Positions 16,090 to 24,966 of a stretch of 64,000 nt of DNA are shown piece by piece. Every line of letters begins with the position of its first letter. Position 1 is the first letter of the stretch. The DNA lies in the NCBI RefSeq assembly GCF_008107725.1, contig NZ_VIRN01000064.1, forward strand, positions 124,001 through 188,000, given 5' to 3'. Position numbers and translations under genes: made by a program. The notes beneath the pieces were generated by a model. The model made no database searches and was not told the origin of the DNA. It worked only from the letters and a program-made list of their open reading frames with translations. Origin of the DNA: Marinobacter sp. BW6. Lineage in GTDB: Bacteria > Pseudomonadota > Gammaproteobacteria > Pseudomonadales > Oleiphilaceae.

Positions 16090-16761
16090 TCAGGAGCTTA
16101 CCCGGTCACGATTGGCCTTTGCCCACTGGTAGATTCGTTCGAAGGCCTCGGCCAGGTTGCCAGGATTATGCGGCGGCTGGATCACTGCAGCAAGCTCCCC
16201 ATCCGGGTTCAGGAGGGCGAAATGGCCGCTGTGATCGACCAGAAGCTCACCATCCACTTCGCGATGCACAAACACGGCGTTCAGGCTCTTGGCCAGTTCC
16301 CGCAGGGTATCGAGATCGCCGGTCAGGCCGTGGAAGTTATCACCAAAGAAGCCTGTATAGGCTTTGAGTTTCTCCGGAGTGTCGTGTTCCGGGTCGGCAC
16401 TCACCAGCAGATAGTCAGGCTGAGGTAACTCCTTGGACAACAGCTTGTCGGTCTGGCGTAAATTGGCCATGGCCGCCGGGCAGATATCGGGGCAGTTGGT
16501 GTAGCCCACAAACGCAAAGGTCCAGCGACCCCTGAGGCTCTCACGGGTGACCGTTTCACCATTCTCATCGGTCAACGTAAATTCCGCCAGCTGCCGTGGC
16601 TGGTCATAGACATAAGTGTTGAAATCCGTCAGCTCCGGCGCCGGCATTGGCTCCTGGTTACCCACCAGAAACACCTGCCGGCCCACGACCAGTCCAAAGA
16701 TCAGAACGACGATTAACAGCAGACAGAACAGGGTCAGGCGAATAGAGCTGGTAGTTTTCAT
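16090..16761 (-). CDS. SCO1/SenC copper chaperone for cytochrome oxidase
   Basis: Membrane-anchored thioredoxin-fold protein of 223 aa. After an N-terminal helix (8-30) comes the copper site CPDIC (Cys90, Cys94) with the distal His in DHSGHF (about 177-180). Sco proteins deliver copper to, or reduce, the CuA centre of cytochrome oxidase subunit II. It is the last oxidase-assembly gene of the leftward cluster, nine bases after ctaB. Confidence 0.93.
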   Translation of the reverse strand: MKTTSSIRLTLFCLLLIVVLIFGLVVGRQVFLVGNQEPMPAPELTDFNTYVYDQPRQLAEFTLTDENGETVTRESLRGRWTFAFVGYTNCPDICPAAMANLRQTDKLLSKELPQPDYLLVSADPEHDTPEKLKAYTGFFGDNFHGLTGDLDTLRELAKSLNAVFVHREVDGELLVDHSGHFALLNPDGELAAVIQPPHNPGNLAEAFERIYQWAKANRDRVSS

Positions 16762-16769
16762 GGATCGAC

Positions 16770-17690
16770 TCAGAAAAACACAAAATGATCCACAAGCAAT
16801 ACCACAAACAGGGCCATGAGGTAAGTGATGGAATACTTGAAGGTATTCAGGGCCACCCGCCGGTCATCCCCCTTCAACAGCCGGACCGCATACTGCAGGA
16901 AGCGCAGGCCAAGGGCCAGGGCGCCAACCAGGTAGATACCGCCGGACATGCCTGTGACAAAAGGTAGCAGACTGACCGCCAGCAACATCAGGGTGTAGAG
17001 CAGGATGTGCAGCTCGGTGAACTTGTTGCCATGGGTGACCGGCAGCATGGGAATGCCCGCCTTGGCGTACTCTTCCTTGCGATGGATAGCCAAAGCCCAG
17101 AAATGCGGTGGCGTCCAGGCGAAAATAATCAGCACCAGCAGCAGCGCGTGGCCCTCAACCTGGCCGGTTACGGCCGTCCAGCCCAGTAGCGGCGGCATGG
17201 CACCAGCGAGGCCACCGATGGTGATGTTCTGGGGTGTGGCTCGCTTGAGAAACAGGGTATAAACACCGGCATAGCCCACCAGGGAGGCGAGGGTCAGCCA
17301 GGCGGTGAGGTGGTTCACCTGCCACATCAGCACGGCCATACCAACACACGCGAGTATCGTTGCGAACAGGACCGCATCCAGAGGCGAGATCTTGCCTGTG
17401 GCCACCGGGCGCTTGCGGGTGCGAGCCATGACGGTGTCAATTTTCTGGTCTACCACATGGTTGACCACCGCAGCCGCGCCGGCCAACAGGGCGATACCCA
17501 GATTGCCCCAGACCAACACACCCCAACCAGGCACGCCTGGCGCCGCCAGCAGCATCCCGATAACCGATGTGAGGATCATCAGCGCGACCACTCTGGGCTT
17601 TGTCAGCTCCAGGTAATCACGCCAGGAAATGGTTGTGTCGGAGTCGCTCGCAATTGCCTGGGCCGGCAGTGCTTCCACTTGCTCGCTCAT
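16770..17690 (-). CDS. ctaB: Protohaem IX farnesyltransferase
   Basis: UbiA-family prenyltransferase of 306 aa that converts haem B to haem O. About nine membrane helices are present. Both Asp-rich polyprenyl-binding motifs can be read: NHVVDQKIDTVMARTRKRP near residue 80, and HRKEEYAKAGIPMLPV near 205. Its start overlaps the ctaA stop by four bases (ATGA), consistent with one operon for haem A synthesis. Confidence 0.94.
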   Translation of the reverse strand: MSEQVEALPAQAIASDSDTTISWRDYLELTKPRVVALMILTSVIGMLLAAPGVPGWGVLVWGNLGIALLAGAAAVVNHVVDQKIDTVMARTRKRPVATGKISPLDAVLFATILACVGMAVLMWQVNHLTAWLTLASLVGYAGVYTLFLKRATPQNITIGGLAGAMPPLLGWTAVTGQVEGHALLLVLIIFAWTPPHFWALAIHRKEEYAKAGIPMLPVTHGNKFTELHILLYTLMLLAVSLLPFVTGMSGGIYLVGALALGLRFLQYAVRLLKGDDRRVALNTFKYSITYLMALFVVLLVDHFVFF

Positions 17691-18790
17691 GCCGTAACCT
17701 CCTGGTTCATTGTTGTTGTGTGTGTTGCTGTGGCGCTGTGTGGTTTCGCTAACAGCTGATACTGCCAGATCAGGTGAATCACCGACAGAAGGAGTCCTGC
17801 TCCCATGGCGTTATGAGCCACGGCGATGGACAGCGGAATATGGAAAATCACATTGGCCAGACCCAGCAGGATCTGGACACTCAATATAACCGCCACCAGC
17901 CGGATGGCGTTGTCGAGACCGGAGTCACCACGTCGCCGCCACATCAGCGCCAGCAAAGCCGTAAAATAGACCAGCACCACCGTGGCACCGAGCCTGTGAG
18001 TGACGTGTATGGCCACCCGCCCGTCCGCTGTCAGCTGGCCGCCGAGATAGTTGGGCCCCACGTGCTGGGTTACATCAAAGCCGTGCCGGAAATCCATACC
18101 CTCAGGCCACCACTGGCCCTGGCAGGTGGGCAAGTCGGTACAGGCGACGGCCGCATAATTGGCTGCGGTCCAGGCTCCCAGCGCAATCTGCATCACCACC
18201 AGCAGAAGCCCGCCATAAAGCCAGGGCCGAAAACCCGCGAGGGCGGTCGAGGGCGATGGCTCCCGATCCTGTTTCTGCCTGGCTTGCCGTCGCAACCGGA
18301 AGGTCAACAAAGTCAGCAGGCTCAGGGTGGTAAACCCACCGAGCAGATGCAGTGCTACGACCTGTGGCCAGAGTTTCAGGGTCACCGTCCACATGCCGAA
18401 AGCGCCCTGAAGAATGATAAAGCCGGCAATGAACAGCGGCAGCTTTACCGGCACACCCTGGCGCCGGTTGCGAACTGCGTAGGCCGCCAGCCCGAATACC
18501 ACCAGTCCCAGAGTCCCGGCGGCGTAGCGATGAATCATTTCCGGCCAGCCCTTTTCCACATCCACCGGTGTATCCGGGAAGCGGGCATTTGCGATGGCAA
18601 TACTGGATTCGCTCTGGGGCACCGTCAGAAAGCCATAGCAGCCGGGCCAGTCAGGACACCCCAGCCCGGCATGCACCAGGCGGGTCCAGGCACCCAGCAT
18701 GATCACGATCACCGCCAGTAAAACGGCAAAGGTTGCCCATTTAGCCATCTTGCGGGCTGCCAGGGATGGTGAAGGGGAAGAAGGATTCAA
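17687..18790 (-). CDS. ctaA: Haem A synthase (COX15/CtaA)
   Basis: Membrane protein of about 367 aa with eight predicted helices and the paired His motifs of haem O monooxygenase (EMIHRYAAG, VALHLLGG, VTHRLGA, VAHNAMG). It oxidises haem O to haem A. I chose the TTG at 18790 because ggagag lies seven bases upstream; a TTG at 18820 would overlap the previous gene and has no ribosome site. The Cys pair around CTDLPTC in the second half fits the family's external loop. Confidence 0.9.
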   Translation of the reverse strand: MNPSSPSPSLAARKMAKWATFAVLLAVIVIMLGAWTRLVHAGLGCPDWPGCYGFLTVPQSESSIAIANARFPDTPVDVEKGWPEMIHRYAAGTLGLVVFGLAAYAVRNRRQGVPVKLPLFIAGFIILQGAFGMWTVTLKLWPQVVALHLLGGFTTLSLLTLLTFRLRRQARQKQDREPSPSTALAGFRPWLYGGLLLVVMQIALGAWTAANYAAVACTDLPTCQGQWWPEGMDFRHGFDVTQHVGPNYLGGQLTADGRVAIHVTHRLGATVVLVYFTALLALMWRRRGDSGLDNAIRLVAVILSVQILLGLANVIFHIPLSIAVAHNAMGAGLLLSVIHLIWQYQLLAKPHSATATHTTTMNQEVTA

Positions 18791-18812
18791 GAATGACTCT
18801 CCACTCTGGCCA

Positions 18813-19463
18813 TTAACCAATCTGCGACAGTTTGAGCAGATGCTTTAGATCCTCCAGCATATCCTTGCCGGTATGTTCGGAACCGTAATGCATCATCACA
18901 TTACCGAACGGATCCACCAGCAGGATGCGGGGCTCGGCTTCCGGGTTGATGCCGGACGGCCAACCAGGCTGGGTACCCACGGCAGGCTCAAGACGCTCCA
19001 TGGAGCTGTATTCGGAAGACCAGCGTGCCTGCAAATCCGAAGCCACGCCGCCCAGAACCGCCGCACGGGAAACGCGATTGGCGTTCTTACCGAGGGCAAT
19101 ATTCACCTGCCTGGTCAGATAGAGCAGCTCTTCACACTGACTGCCACATTGGCCGGCGGCCACAATCATAAGCCAGTCCGGATCGATTTTGTCCGGGCCA
19201 AAGCGTTCTGCCAGCGGGGTACCGGAAGCCGTTTCGAGATTGAGCGTTGAGACCGGGGCCACCGGCTGAAGCAAAACGCCGTTATTGGTGTGGCCGGCAG
19301 GATTCAGCCAACCGGTGTAAAACATGATAGTTGCGACAAATATCGGACCGAAGCCCAGCGCAAACAACAGGAATGCCGTGCGACGGCCGCGGCGCAACTG
19401 TTCCGGGGTTGGCCCTTCGTTCTGTTCCTGGTCGGATATCCGGTTAGCCATTGTCATTGTCAT
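18813..19463 (-). CDS. Divergent Sco/thioredoxin-like oxidase-assembly protein
   Basis: Protein of 216 aa with one N-terminal helix (about 29-51) and a periplasmic thioredoxin-like domain. The segment GQCGSQC (Cys106, Cys110) has the same C-x3-C spacing and place as the copper motif of Sco. A clear distal His equivalent is not obvious; candidates are around MMHYGSEH. Annotated elsewhere mostly as hypothetical in cox loci. It has a strong aggag ribosome site and overlaps the surf1 end by 20 bases. A role as an accessory copper or thiol carrier for the oxidase is inferred. Confidence 0.75.
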   Translation of the reverse strand: MTMTMANRISDQEQNEGPTPEQLRRGRRTAFLLFALGFGPIFVATIMFYTGWLNPAGHTNNGVLLQPVAPVSTLNLETASGTPLAERFGPDKIDPDWLMIVAAGQCGSQCEELLYLTRQVNIALGKNANRVSRAAVLGGVASDLQARWSSEYSSMERLEPAVGTQPGWPSGINPEAEPRILLVDPFGNVMMHYGSEHTGKDMLEDLKHLLKLSQIG

Positions 19464-20181
19464 TATTGGCTCCTGTCTTTCGGTAACTCGCCACTATAGT
19501 CAATATAGTCAGCGCCACGGCCAGCGCAAACCATTGCGTGGCATATCCGTAATGGGTTTGTGGCCCCATCAGGTCCGGTTCCCAGTCAGCCCGGTAAGCG
19601 CCTGGTTGGCGATTGCCGGCAAGTCGTACAATTCTGTCGGGAAGATCCGGAATCTCCTTTCGAGCGGCCTCCTCGGACAGACTCTGTACCCGCCGGGGCC
19701 ACTGACCGCCTGCCTCTGGCTGATCCACCAGCACCGGCGGCACCGGATAGTCACTGATCCGTCCTTCCAGGGTAAAAACCCCTTCCGGCGTTTCCAGCTG
19801 CGGGAGCTGATCCCGGGTTCGCGGAGCCTGAACCCAACCGCGATTGACCACCACCGGCGGCCCTTCCAGAGGACGAAACTCTGTCAGAACTTCATAACCC
19901 GGGATGCCATCACGGGTCCGGTTATCCAGCAGCCAGTTTCGGCTTCCGTACATCCCGGTCAGTGTCAAAGGCCGACCACGGGTCAGATCACCGGACACCA
20001 TGTCCTGCCAGGCCCGGTTTTCCGCTTCCTGCTGCCACTGGTCCAGCAGAAGCTGTTTCTCTTCCGCCCGATTCAGTTGCCAGACACCGAGGCCGATGAG
20101 CACCGGCAGGAAGACCCCGCTGAATACCAGCAGCCGCCAGTCAAACTGCCATTGGCGGTGTTTGCGCTGCGAATCAGACAT
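19444..20181 (-). CDS. SURF1 family oxidase assembly protein
   Basis: Protein of 245 aa with the SURF1 layout: one membrane helix near each end (about 13-33 and 215-235) and a periplasmic middle with GVWQLNRAEEKQLLL, VVVNRGWVQAPRTR and HYGYATQWFALA. SURF1 aids haem A insertion into subunit I. It is the first gene of the left half of the cluster, starting 80 bases from the divergent DUF2909 gene, so a promoter may lie between them. Confidence 0.92.
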   Translation of the reverse strand: MSDSQRKHRQWQFDWRLLVFSGVFLPVLIGLGVWQLNRAEEKQLLLDQWQQEAENRAWQDMVSGDLTRGRPLTLTGMYGSRNWLLDNRTRDGIPGYEVLTEFRPLEGPPVVVNRGWVQAPRTRDQLPQLETPEGVFTLEGRISDYPVPPVLVDQPEAGGQWPRRVQSLSEEAARKEIPDLPDRIVRLAGNRQPGAYRADWEPDLMGPQTHYGYATQWFALAVALTILTIVASYRKTGANNDNDNG

Positions 20182-20261
20182 GCTCTGCTATAGTGACTTC
20201 AGCGAGTCTGGAACCGTTTCCGACCCGTACATTCAAGACACCAATAAAAACAGGTAGTCCC

Positions 20262-20465
20262 ATGCTCAAGGCCGTTATCGTTTTTCTGATGCTTGCCGTT
20301 CTGGTGAGCCTGTTCAGTGGCCTGTTCTTTCTCATCAAGGATGGCGGCAAGACCCATCGGGTAGTGAATTCACTGGCAGTGCGGGTCGCGCTCAGCATAC
20401 TGCTCCTGGCGGTGATTCTGATTTCTCTTTGGCAGGGCGCCCTGACCTTGAACCCGACGCCCTGA
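20262..20465 (+). CDS. DUF2909 twin-helix membrane protein
   Basis: Protein of 67 aa with two membrane helices (about 3-25 and 43-62) joined by a short IKDGGKTHRVVNSLAVR loop. The ATG at 20262 follows an aggtag ribosome site. It is on the opposite strand to the whole oxidase cluster and converges on ctaE ten bases away. The same small gene sits in cox loci of related bacteria; function unknown. Confidence 0.82.
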   Translation: MLKAVIVFLMLAVLVSLFSGLFFLIKDGGKTHRVVNSLAVRVALSILLLAVILISLWQGALTLNPTP

Positions 20466-20475
20466 CCGAAATTCC

Positions 20476-21363
20476 TCAGAGGATATAGACAAAGACAAAC
20501 AGGCCCAGCCAGACCACGTCGACAAAGTGCCAGTACCAGGCCGCCGCTTCAAATCCGAAGTGATTGTCGGCAGTGAAGTGGCCCTTGGTTATGCGCACCA
20601 GCATGATAATCAGCATCAGTGACCCGAGAATCACGTGGGCCCCGTGGAAGCCGGTCAGCATGAAAAAGGTGCTGCCATAAATACCGGATTGCAGGGTCAG
20701 ATCCAGGTCCTGATAGGCATGCATGTACTCGTAGCCCTGGACGAACACAAACACCAGCGCCAAAGCGATGGTCAGTGCCAGCCAGAGCTTGGTTTTCGCC
20801 CTGTTACCTGCCTTCAATGCGTGGTGAGCAACGGTTACCGTGAAAGATGACGTCACCAGCAGGATAGTGTTGATAAGTGGCAGACCCCAGGCGCTGATAA
20901 CCTCTTTGGGACCGGGATAGGCTTCCGGATTGGGATTGCTGACCAAAGGCCAGCTGGACTGGAATCCCTCCCATAGCATATTGGACGTTCCCCGGTCGCC
21001 TTCACCTCCCAACCAGGGCACAGCGAACACCCGAACGTAGAACAAGGCGCCGAAAAATGCGGCGAAGAACATCACTTCCGAGAAAATAAACCAGCTCATG
21101 CCCCAGCGGAAAGAACGATCCATCTGCGGACTGTACAGTCCGGCACGACTTTCCTTGATGACGTTCCCGAACCAGCCGAACAACATGTACGCCATGATAA
21201 TGGCGCCAATCATGAACATGATCCAGGCACCGGTGGTGCTCTCGCCCTGCTTGCCGTTGACCATGATGGCCGCAACCCCGTAGAGGGTCACGCCGAGGCC
21301 AACCGTCGCAATGATGGGCCACTTGCTCTGTTCCGGAACGTAGTAGGTCTGGTTTTCCGCCAT
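20476..21363 (-). CDS. ctaE: Cytochrome c oxidase subunit III
   Basis: Membrane subunit of 295 aa with seven helices and the signature WYWHFVDVVWLGLFVFVY at the C-terminus, plus GFHGAHVILG. Subunit III stabilises the catalytic core and proton uptake of aa3-type oxidase. It carries an insertion between helices with PWLGGEGDRGTSNMLWEGFQ, as in the CtaE of many gammaproteobacteria. An aga-rich ribosome site precedes ATG; ctaG ends 16 bases upstream. Confidence 0.95.
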   Translation of the reverse strand: MAENQTYYVPEQSKWPIIATVGLGVTLYGVAAIMVNGKQGESTTGAWIMFMIGAIIMAYMLFGWFGNVIKESRAGLYSPQMDRSFRWGMSWFIFSEVMFFAAFFGALFYVRVFAVPWLGGEGDRGTSNMLWEGFQSSWPLVSNPNPEAYPGPKEVISAWGLPLINTILLVTSSFTVTVAHHALKAGNRAKTKLWLALTIALALVFVFVQGYEYMHAYQDLDLTLQSGIYGSTFFMLTGFHGAHVILGSLMLIIMLVRITKGHFTADNHFGFEAAAWYWHFVDVVWLGLFVFVYIL

Positions 21364-21379
21364 GACAGTCTCCGATGGC

Positions 21380-21982
21380 TTATCCGTTATCGTTTGTTGT
21401 TGTGTCTTTCCGGGAAGCTTGCGTTACCGCCGGCTGCTTGCCCTGATCGTATAGCGTATAAGACAGGGTGAGTTTGGTGATGTGCGCCGGCAGGTCTTTA
21501 TCGACGATAAAAATCAGGGGCATTTCAGTGCTTTCGCCGGCTTCAAGCGGTTGCTGGTTGAAGCAGAAGCACTCGGTCTTGTGGAAGTAGAGCGTGCCTT
21601 CCGAGGGCGCAAGGCTGGGAACTGCCTGCCCGACCATCGGCTCGGCCGTGGGGTTCTCGGCATAGAAGTTCACCGTCGTCGGCTCTCCGGGATGCACTTC
21701 CACGGAGCGCACAACCGGGCGAAACTTCCAGGTCATTCCCGGGCCATTGGACGCAAGAAACTGAACTTTCACCGTCCGGCTCATGTCCGCTGCGGCCACC
21801 TCGGTGGACTCGTATCGCCCGCCGGTTTTGCCGTTTATCCCGGTAATCTCACAGAACACATCGTAGAGAGGCACCATGGCAAAGCCGAAGGCAAACATGC
21901 CAACCACACTCGCCAGGCACCAACCCACAACACGGTTGGTGCTGCGGGATGCGCCTGCCTTGTTCGCCTGCTGGTTCGACAT
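21380..21982 (-). CDS. ctaG: Cytochrome c oxidase assembly protein CtaG (Cox11)
   Basis: Copper chaperone of 200 aa for the CuB site. It has a single N-terminal helix (about 20-43) and a periplasmic immunoglobulin-like domain with the copper motif CFCFNQQPL. The sequence FGFAMVPLYDVFCEITGINGKT contains the conserved membrane-proximal Cys. A strong ggagg ribosome site lies before ATG. It is placed between subunits I and III, as in most proteobacteria. Confidence 0.95.
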   Translation of the reverse strand: MSNQQANKAGASRSTNRVVGWCLASVVGMFAFGFAMVPLYDVFCEITGINGKTGGRYESTEVAAADMSRTVKVQFLASNGPGMTWKFRPVVRSVEVHPGEPTTVNFYAENPTAEPMVGQAVPSLAPSEGTLYFHKTECFCFNQQPLEAGESTEMPLIFIVDKDLPAHITKLTLSYTLYDQGKQPAVTQASRKDTTTNDNG

Positions 21983-21997
21983 GGTGCCGGCCTCCGG

Positions 21998-23581
21998 TTA
22001 CTTCACTTCCGGTGGTGTCGAGAAGGTGTGGTAAGGCGCCGGAGAGGGCACGGTCCACTCAAGACCTTCGGCACCATCCCAGGGCTTGGCAGCCGCCTCT
22101 TTGCCACCCCTGATGCACTTGACCACGATAAACAGGAACAACAGCTGTGTGGCACCAAACATGAATGCACCGACACTGGAAACCATGTTGAAATCGGCGA
22201 ACTGCAGCGCGTAATCCGGAATCCGGCGTGGCATGCCCGCCAGGCCCAGGAAGTGCATCGGGAAGAACGCGAGGTTCATGCCTACAAAAGACAGCCAGAA
22301 ATGGGTCTTGGCCAGGGTTTCGTCATACATGTGACCGGTCCACTTGGGCAGCCAGAAGTAAGCCGAAGCGAAGATCCCGAAGATGGCGCCCGGCACCAGC
22401 ACATAATGGAAGTGGGCAACCACGAAATAGGTATCGTGGTACTGGAAGTCAGCCGGCGCGATGGCCAGCATCAGACCGGAGAAACCTCCAATGGTGAACA
22501 GGATCACGAAGGCCACGGCAAAAAGCATGGGCGCCTCAAAGGTAAGCGAACCCCGGAACATGGTGGCCACCCAGTTGAACACCTTCACCCCGGTGGGCAC
22601 CGCGATCAGCATGGTGGCGTACATGAAGAACAGCTGGCCAACGATGGGAATGCCAACGGTGAACATGTGGTGGGCCCAGACCACGAAAGACAGCAGGGCA
22701 ATGGCACCGACCGCATAGACCATGGAGGCATAGCCGAACAGGGGCTTGCGGGAAAACGCCGGAATGATATGGGACACCGCCCCGAAGGCCGGCAGGATCA
22801 TGATATACACCTCGGGGTGCCCGAAGAACCAGAACACATGCTGAAACAGCACCGGATCGCCGCCGCCGGACGCATCAAAGAAGCTGGTACCGAAGTTGAT
22901 GTCCATCAGCATCATGGTCACCACACCAGCCAGGACCGGCATAACCGCAATTAGCAGGAACGCCGTAATCAGCCAGGTCCAAACGAACAGGGGCATCTTC
23001 ATCAGGGTCATGCCCGGCGCCCGGAGGTTCAGGATGGTGGCGATCACGTTGATCGCGCCCATGATCGAAGAGATACCCATGATGTGGACAGCGAAAATAA
23101 AGAAGGTAGTGCTCGGCGGCCCATAGGTTGTGGACAGGGGCGCGTAGAAGGTCCAGCCGAAGTTGGGACCGCCGCCTTCCATGAACAGGGTGGAAACCAG
23201 AATCAGGAAGGCGCAGGGCAGCAGCCAGAAGCTCCAGTTGTTCATCCGGGGCAGCGCCATATCGGGGGCGCCAATCATCAACGGCAGCATCCAGTTGGCA
23301 AGGCCGACAAACGCCGGCATGACCGCACCAAAGACCATGATCAGACCATGCATCGTGGTCATCTGGTTGAAGAATTCCGGCTGCACGATTTGCAGCCCGG
23401 GCTGGAAGAGTTCTGCCCGAATGACCATGGCCATGCTCCCGCCCAACAGGAACATGGCGAAGCTGAATATCAGGTACATGGTCCCGATATCCTTGTGGTT
23501 CGTCGTCAGCAGCCAGCGGCTGAAGCCTTTTGCCGGGCCGTGATGATGATCCTGGGCGTGGGTATCTGCAACCGCACTCAT
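21998..23581 (-). CDS. ctaD: Cytochrome c oxidase subunit I
   Basis: Catalytic subunit of 527 aa of an aa3-type haem-copper oxidase. It has 12 helices, and the CuB/haem signature WFFGHPEVYIMILPAFG with the cross-linked His-Tyr, HHMFTVG, and FHYVLVPG are present. The ATG at 23581 with a purine-rich site is chosen over one seven codons earlier. It couples reduction of O2 by cytochrome c to proton pumping; the ctaC gene encodes its CuA partner. Confidence 0.96.
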   Translation of the reverse strand: MSAVADTHAQDHHHGPAKGFSRWLLTTNHKDIGTMYLIFSFAMFLLGGSMAMVIRAELFQPGLQIVQPEFFNQMTTMHGLIMVFGAVMPAFVGLANWMLPLMIGAPDMALPRMNNWSFWLLPCAFLILVSTLFMEGGGPNFGWTFYAPLSTTYGPPSTTFFIFAVHIMGISSIMGAINVIATILNLRAPGMTLMKMPLFVWTWLITAFLLIAVMPVLAGVVTMMLMDINFGTSFFDASGGGDPVLFQHVFWFFGHPEVYIMILPAFGAVSHIIPAFSRKPLFGYASMVYAVGAIALLSFVVWAHHMFTVGIPIVGQLFFMYATMLIAVPTGVKVFNWVATMFRGSLTFEAPMLFAVAFVILFTIGGFSGLMLAIAPADFQYHDTYFVVAHFHYVLVPGAIFGIFASAYFWLPKWTGHMYDETLAKTHFWLSFVGMNLAFFPMHFLGLAGMPRRIPDYALQFADFNMVSSVGAFMFGATQLLFLFIVVKCIRGGKEAAAKPWDGAEGLEWTVPSPAPYHTFSTPPEVK

Positions 23582-23638
23582 GAAAACCCCCGTTACCGCC
23601 ATTTATTGTGGCTGGTGATATCTGTTATCTGGCGTTGA

Positions 23639-24763
23639 TTACTGCTGGTTCTTGTAATCAAAAATTTCTTTCGGAGTGACCATTTCACCGGTGTTGTTAC
23701 CCCAGGCGTTCCGCTCGTAGGTAATGACCGCCGCCAGGTCCACTTCGCTCAGCTGGTTGCCGAAAGCCTGCATGGCCGTACCGGACTTGCCGTTAACAAC
23801 GATGTCTATGTGAGCAGCCATGTCCTGGGTTGCAATGGGGCTGCCCTTCAGCGCCGGGAACGCCGGTGGCGCACCGCTGCCGTCGGCCTGGTGGCAGGCA
23901 GCACAAGCGGTCTGATAGGCTTTTTCGCCCCGCTCCATCAGCTCGGCCATGGTCCAGTCTTTCTGGGTCAACTGGCGTTCGCGCTCGGCAGCTTCCTTCT
24001 TCTCCGCAACCCAGGTGTTGTACTCCTCCTCGGGAACCGCCTCGACTACCACCGGCATGAAGCCATGGTCCTTGCCACAAAGCTCGGTGCACTGACCGCG
24101 GTAGATGCCAGGCTTGTCGACCCGGGTCCAGGTCTCGTTGATGAAGCCCGGAATCGCATCTTTCTTGACGCCAAAGTCCGGCACCCACCAGGAGTGGATA
24201 ACATCGTTGGCCGTCACCAGAAAACGAATCTTTTTCCCGACCGGAATCACCAGATGGTTATCCACCTCCAGAAGGTAGTTTTCACCTTTGGCCTGTCGGT
24301 TATCAATCTGGTCTCGTGGCGTCGCCAGGTTGGAAAAGTAACCAAAATCTTCATTGATATATTCGTATTGCCACTTCCACTGATACCCGGTGATCTTGAT
24401 GTCCACCTCCGATTCGGTGGTGTCATACATATCGACCAGGGTTGCCGTGGCAGGAATCGCCATAACAACGAGGATGACAAAAGGTATGATGGTCCAGAGA
24501 ATCTCGACCAGGGTGTTTTCGTGAAAGTTTGCCGGTTTGGCGCCCTGGGATTTTCGGTGGGCAAAAATAGACCAGAACATGACTCCGAAGACCACGACGC
24601 CAATGACGACGCAGATCCAGAGTATGGTCATGTGAAGGCTGAAAATTTCATTACTGGTGCCGGTCACCCCCGGGGTCATGTTCAGTGTCCAGTCCGCCAT
24701 GGACCAGGCGGGGAACATCAGACCGCCTAAAAGGGCACCTGCCCGCTGAGCGTGCACGCGCAT
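23639..24763 (-). CDS. ctaC: Cytochrome c oxidase subunit II with fused cytochrome c
   Basis: Protein of 374 aa. After a signal segment and two helices comes the CuA cupredoxin domain with HSWWVPDFGVK and the ligand cluster CTELCGKDHGFM. The C-terminus carries an added class I cytochrome c domain with CAACH (about residue 285), making this a caa3-type subunit that can take electrons directly. It is the first gene of the leftward oxidase operon and has a ggaga ribosome site. Confidence 0.95.
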   Translation of the reverse strand: MRVHAQRAGALLGGLMFPAWSMADWTLNMTPGVTGTSNEIFSLHMTILWICVVIGVVVFGVMFWSIFAHRKSQGAKPANFHENTLVEILWTIIPFVILVVMAIPATATLVDMYDTTESEVDIKITGYQWKWQYEYINEDFGYFSNLATPRDQIDNRQAKGENYLLEVDNHLVIPVGKKIRFLVTANDVIHSWWVPDFGVKKDAIPGFINETWTRVDKPGIYRGQCTELCGKDHGFMPVVVEAVPEEEYNTWVAEKKEAAERERQLTQKDWTMAELMERGEKAYQTACAACHQADGSGAPPAFPALKGSPIATQDMAAHIDIVVNGKSGTAMQAFGNQLSEVDLAAVITYERNAWGNNTGEMVTPKEIFDYKNQQ

Positions 24764-24966
24764 ACTGTGTCTCCACAGAGTGTTATTCTTGTCGGATTTT
24801 GCGTTATCCCACCGGTCTCACTGGCGCTCGCATACACCTGAAAAACCAGAGTGGAAGCCTGCTTACGGATACCTCAGCTTCGAGTATAGACACAGATCAA
24901 GAAAAGACTAAAAAATCGGCTAAATCCAAAAAAGCTAACCGCGGAATTTTAAGACTCAAAAAGAAT

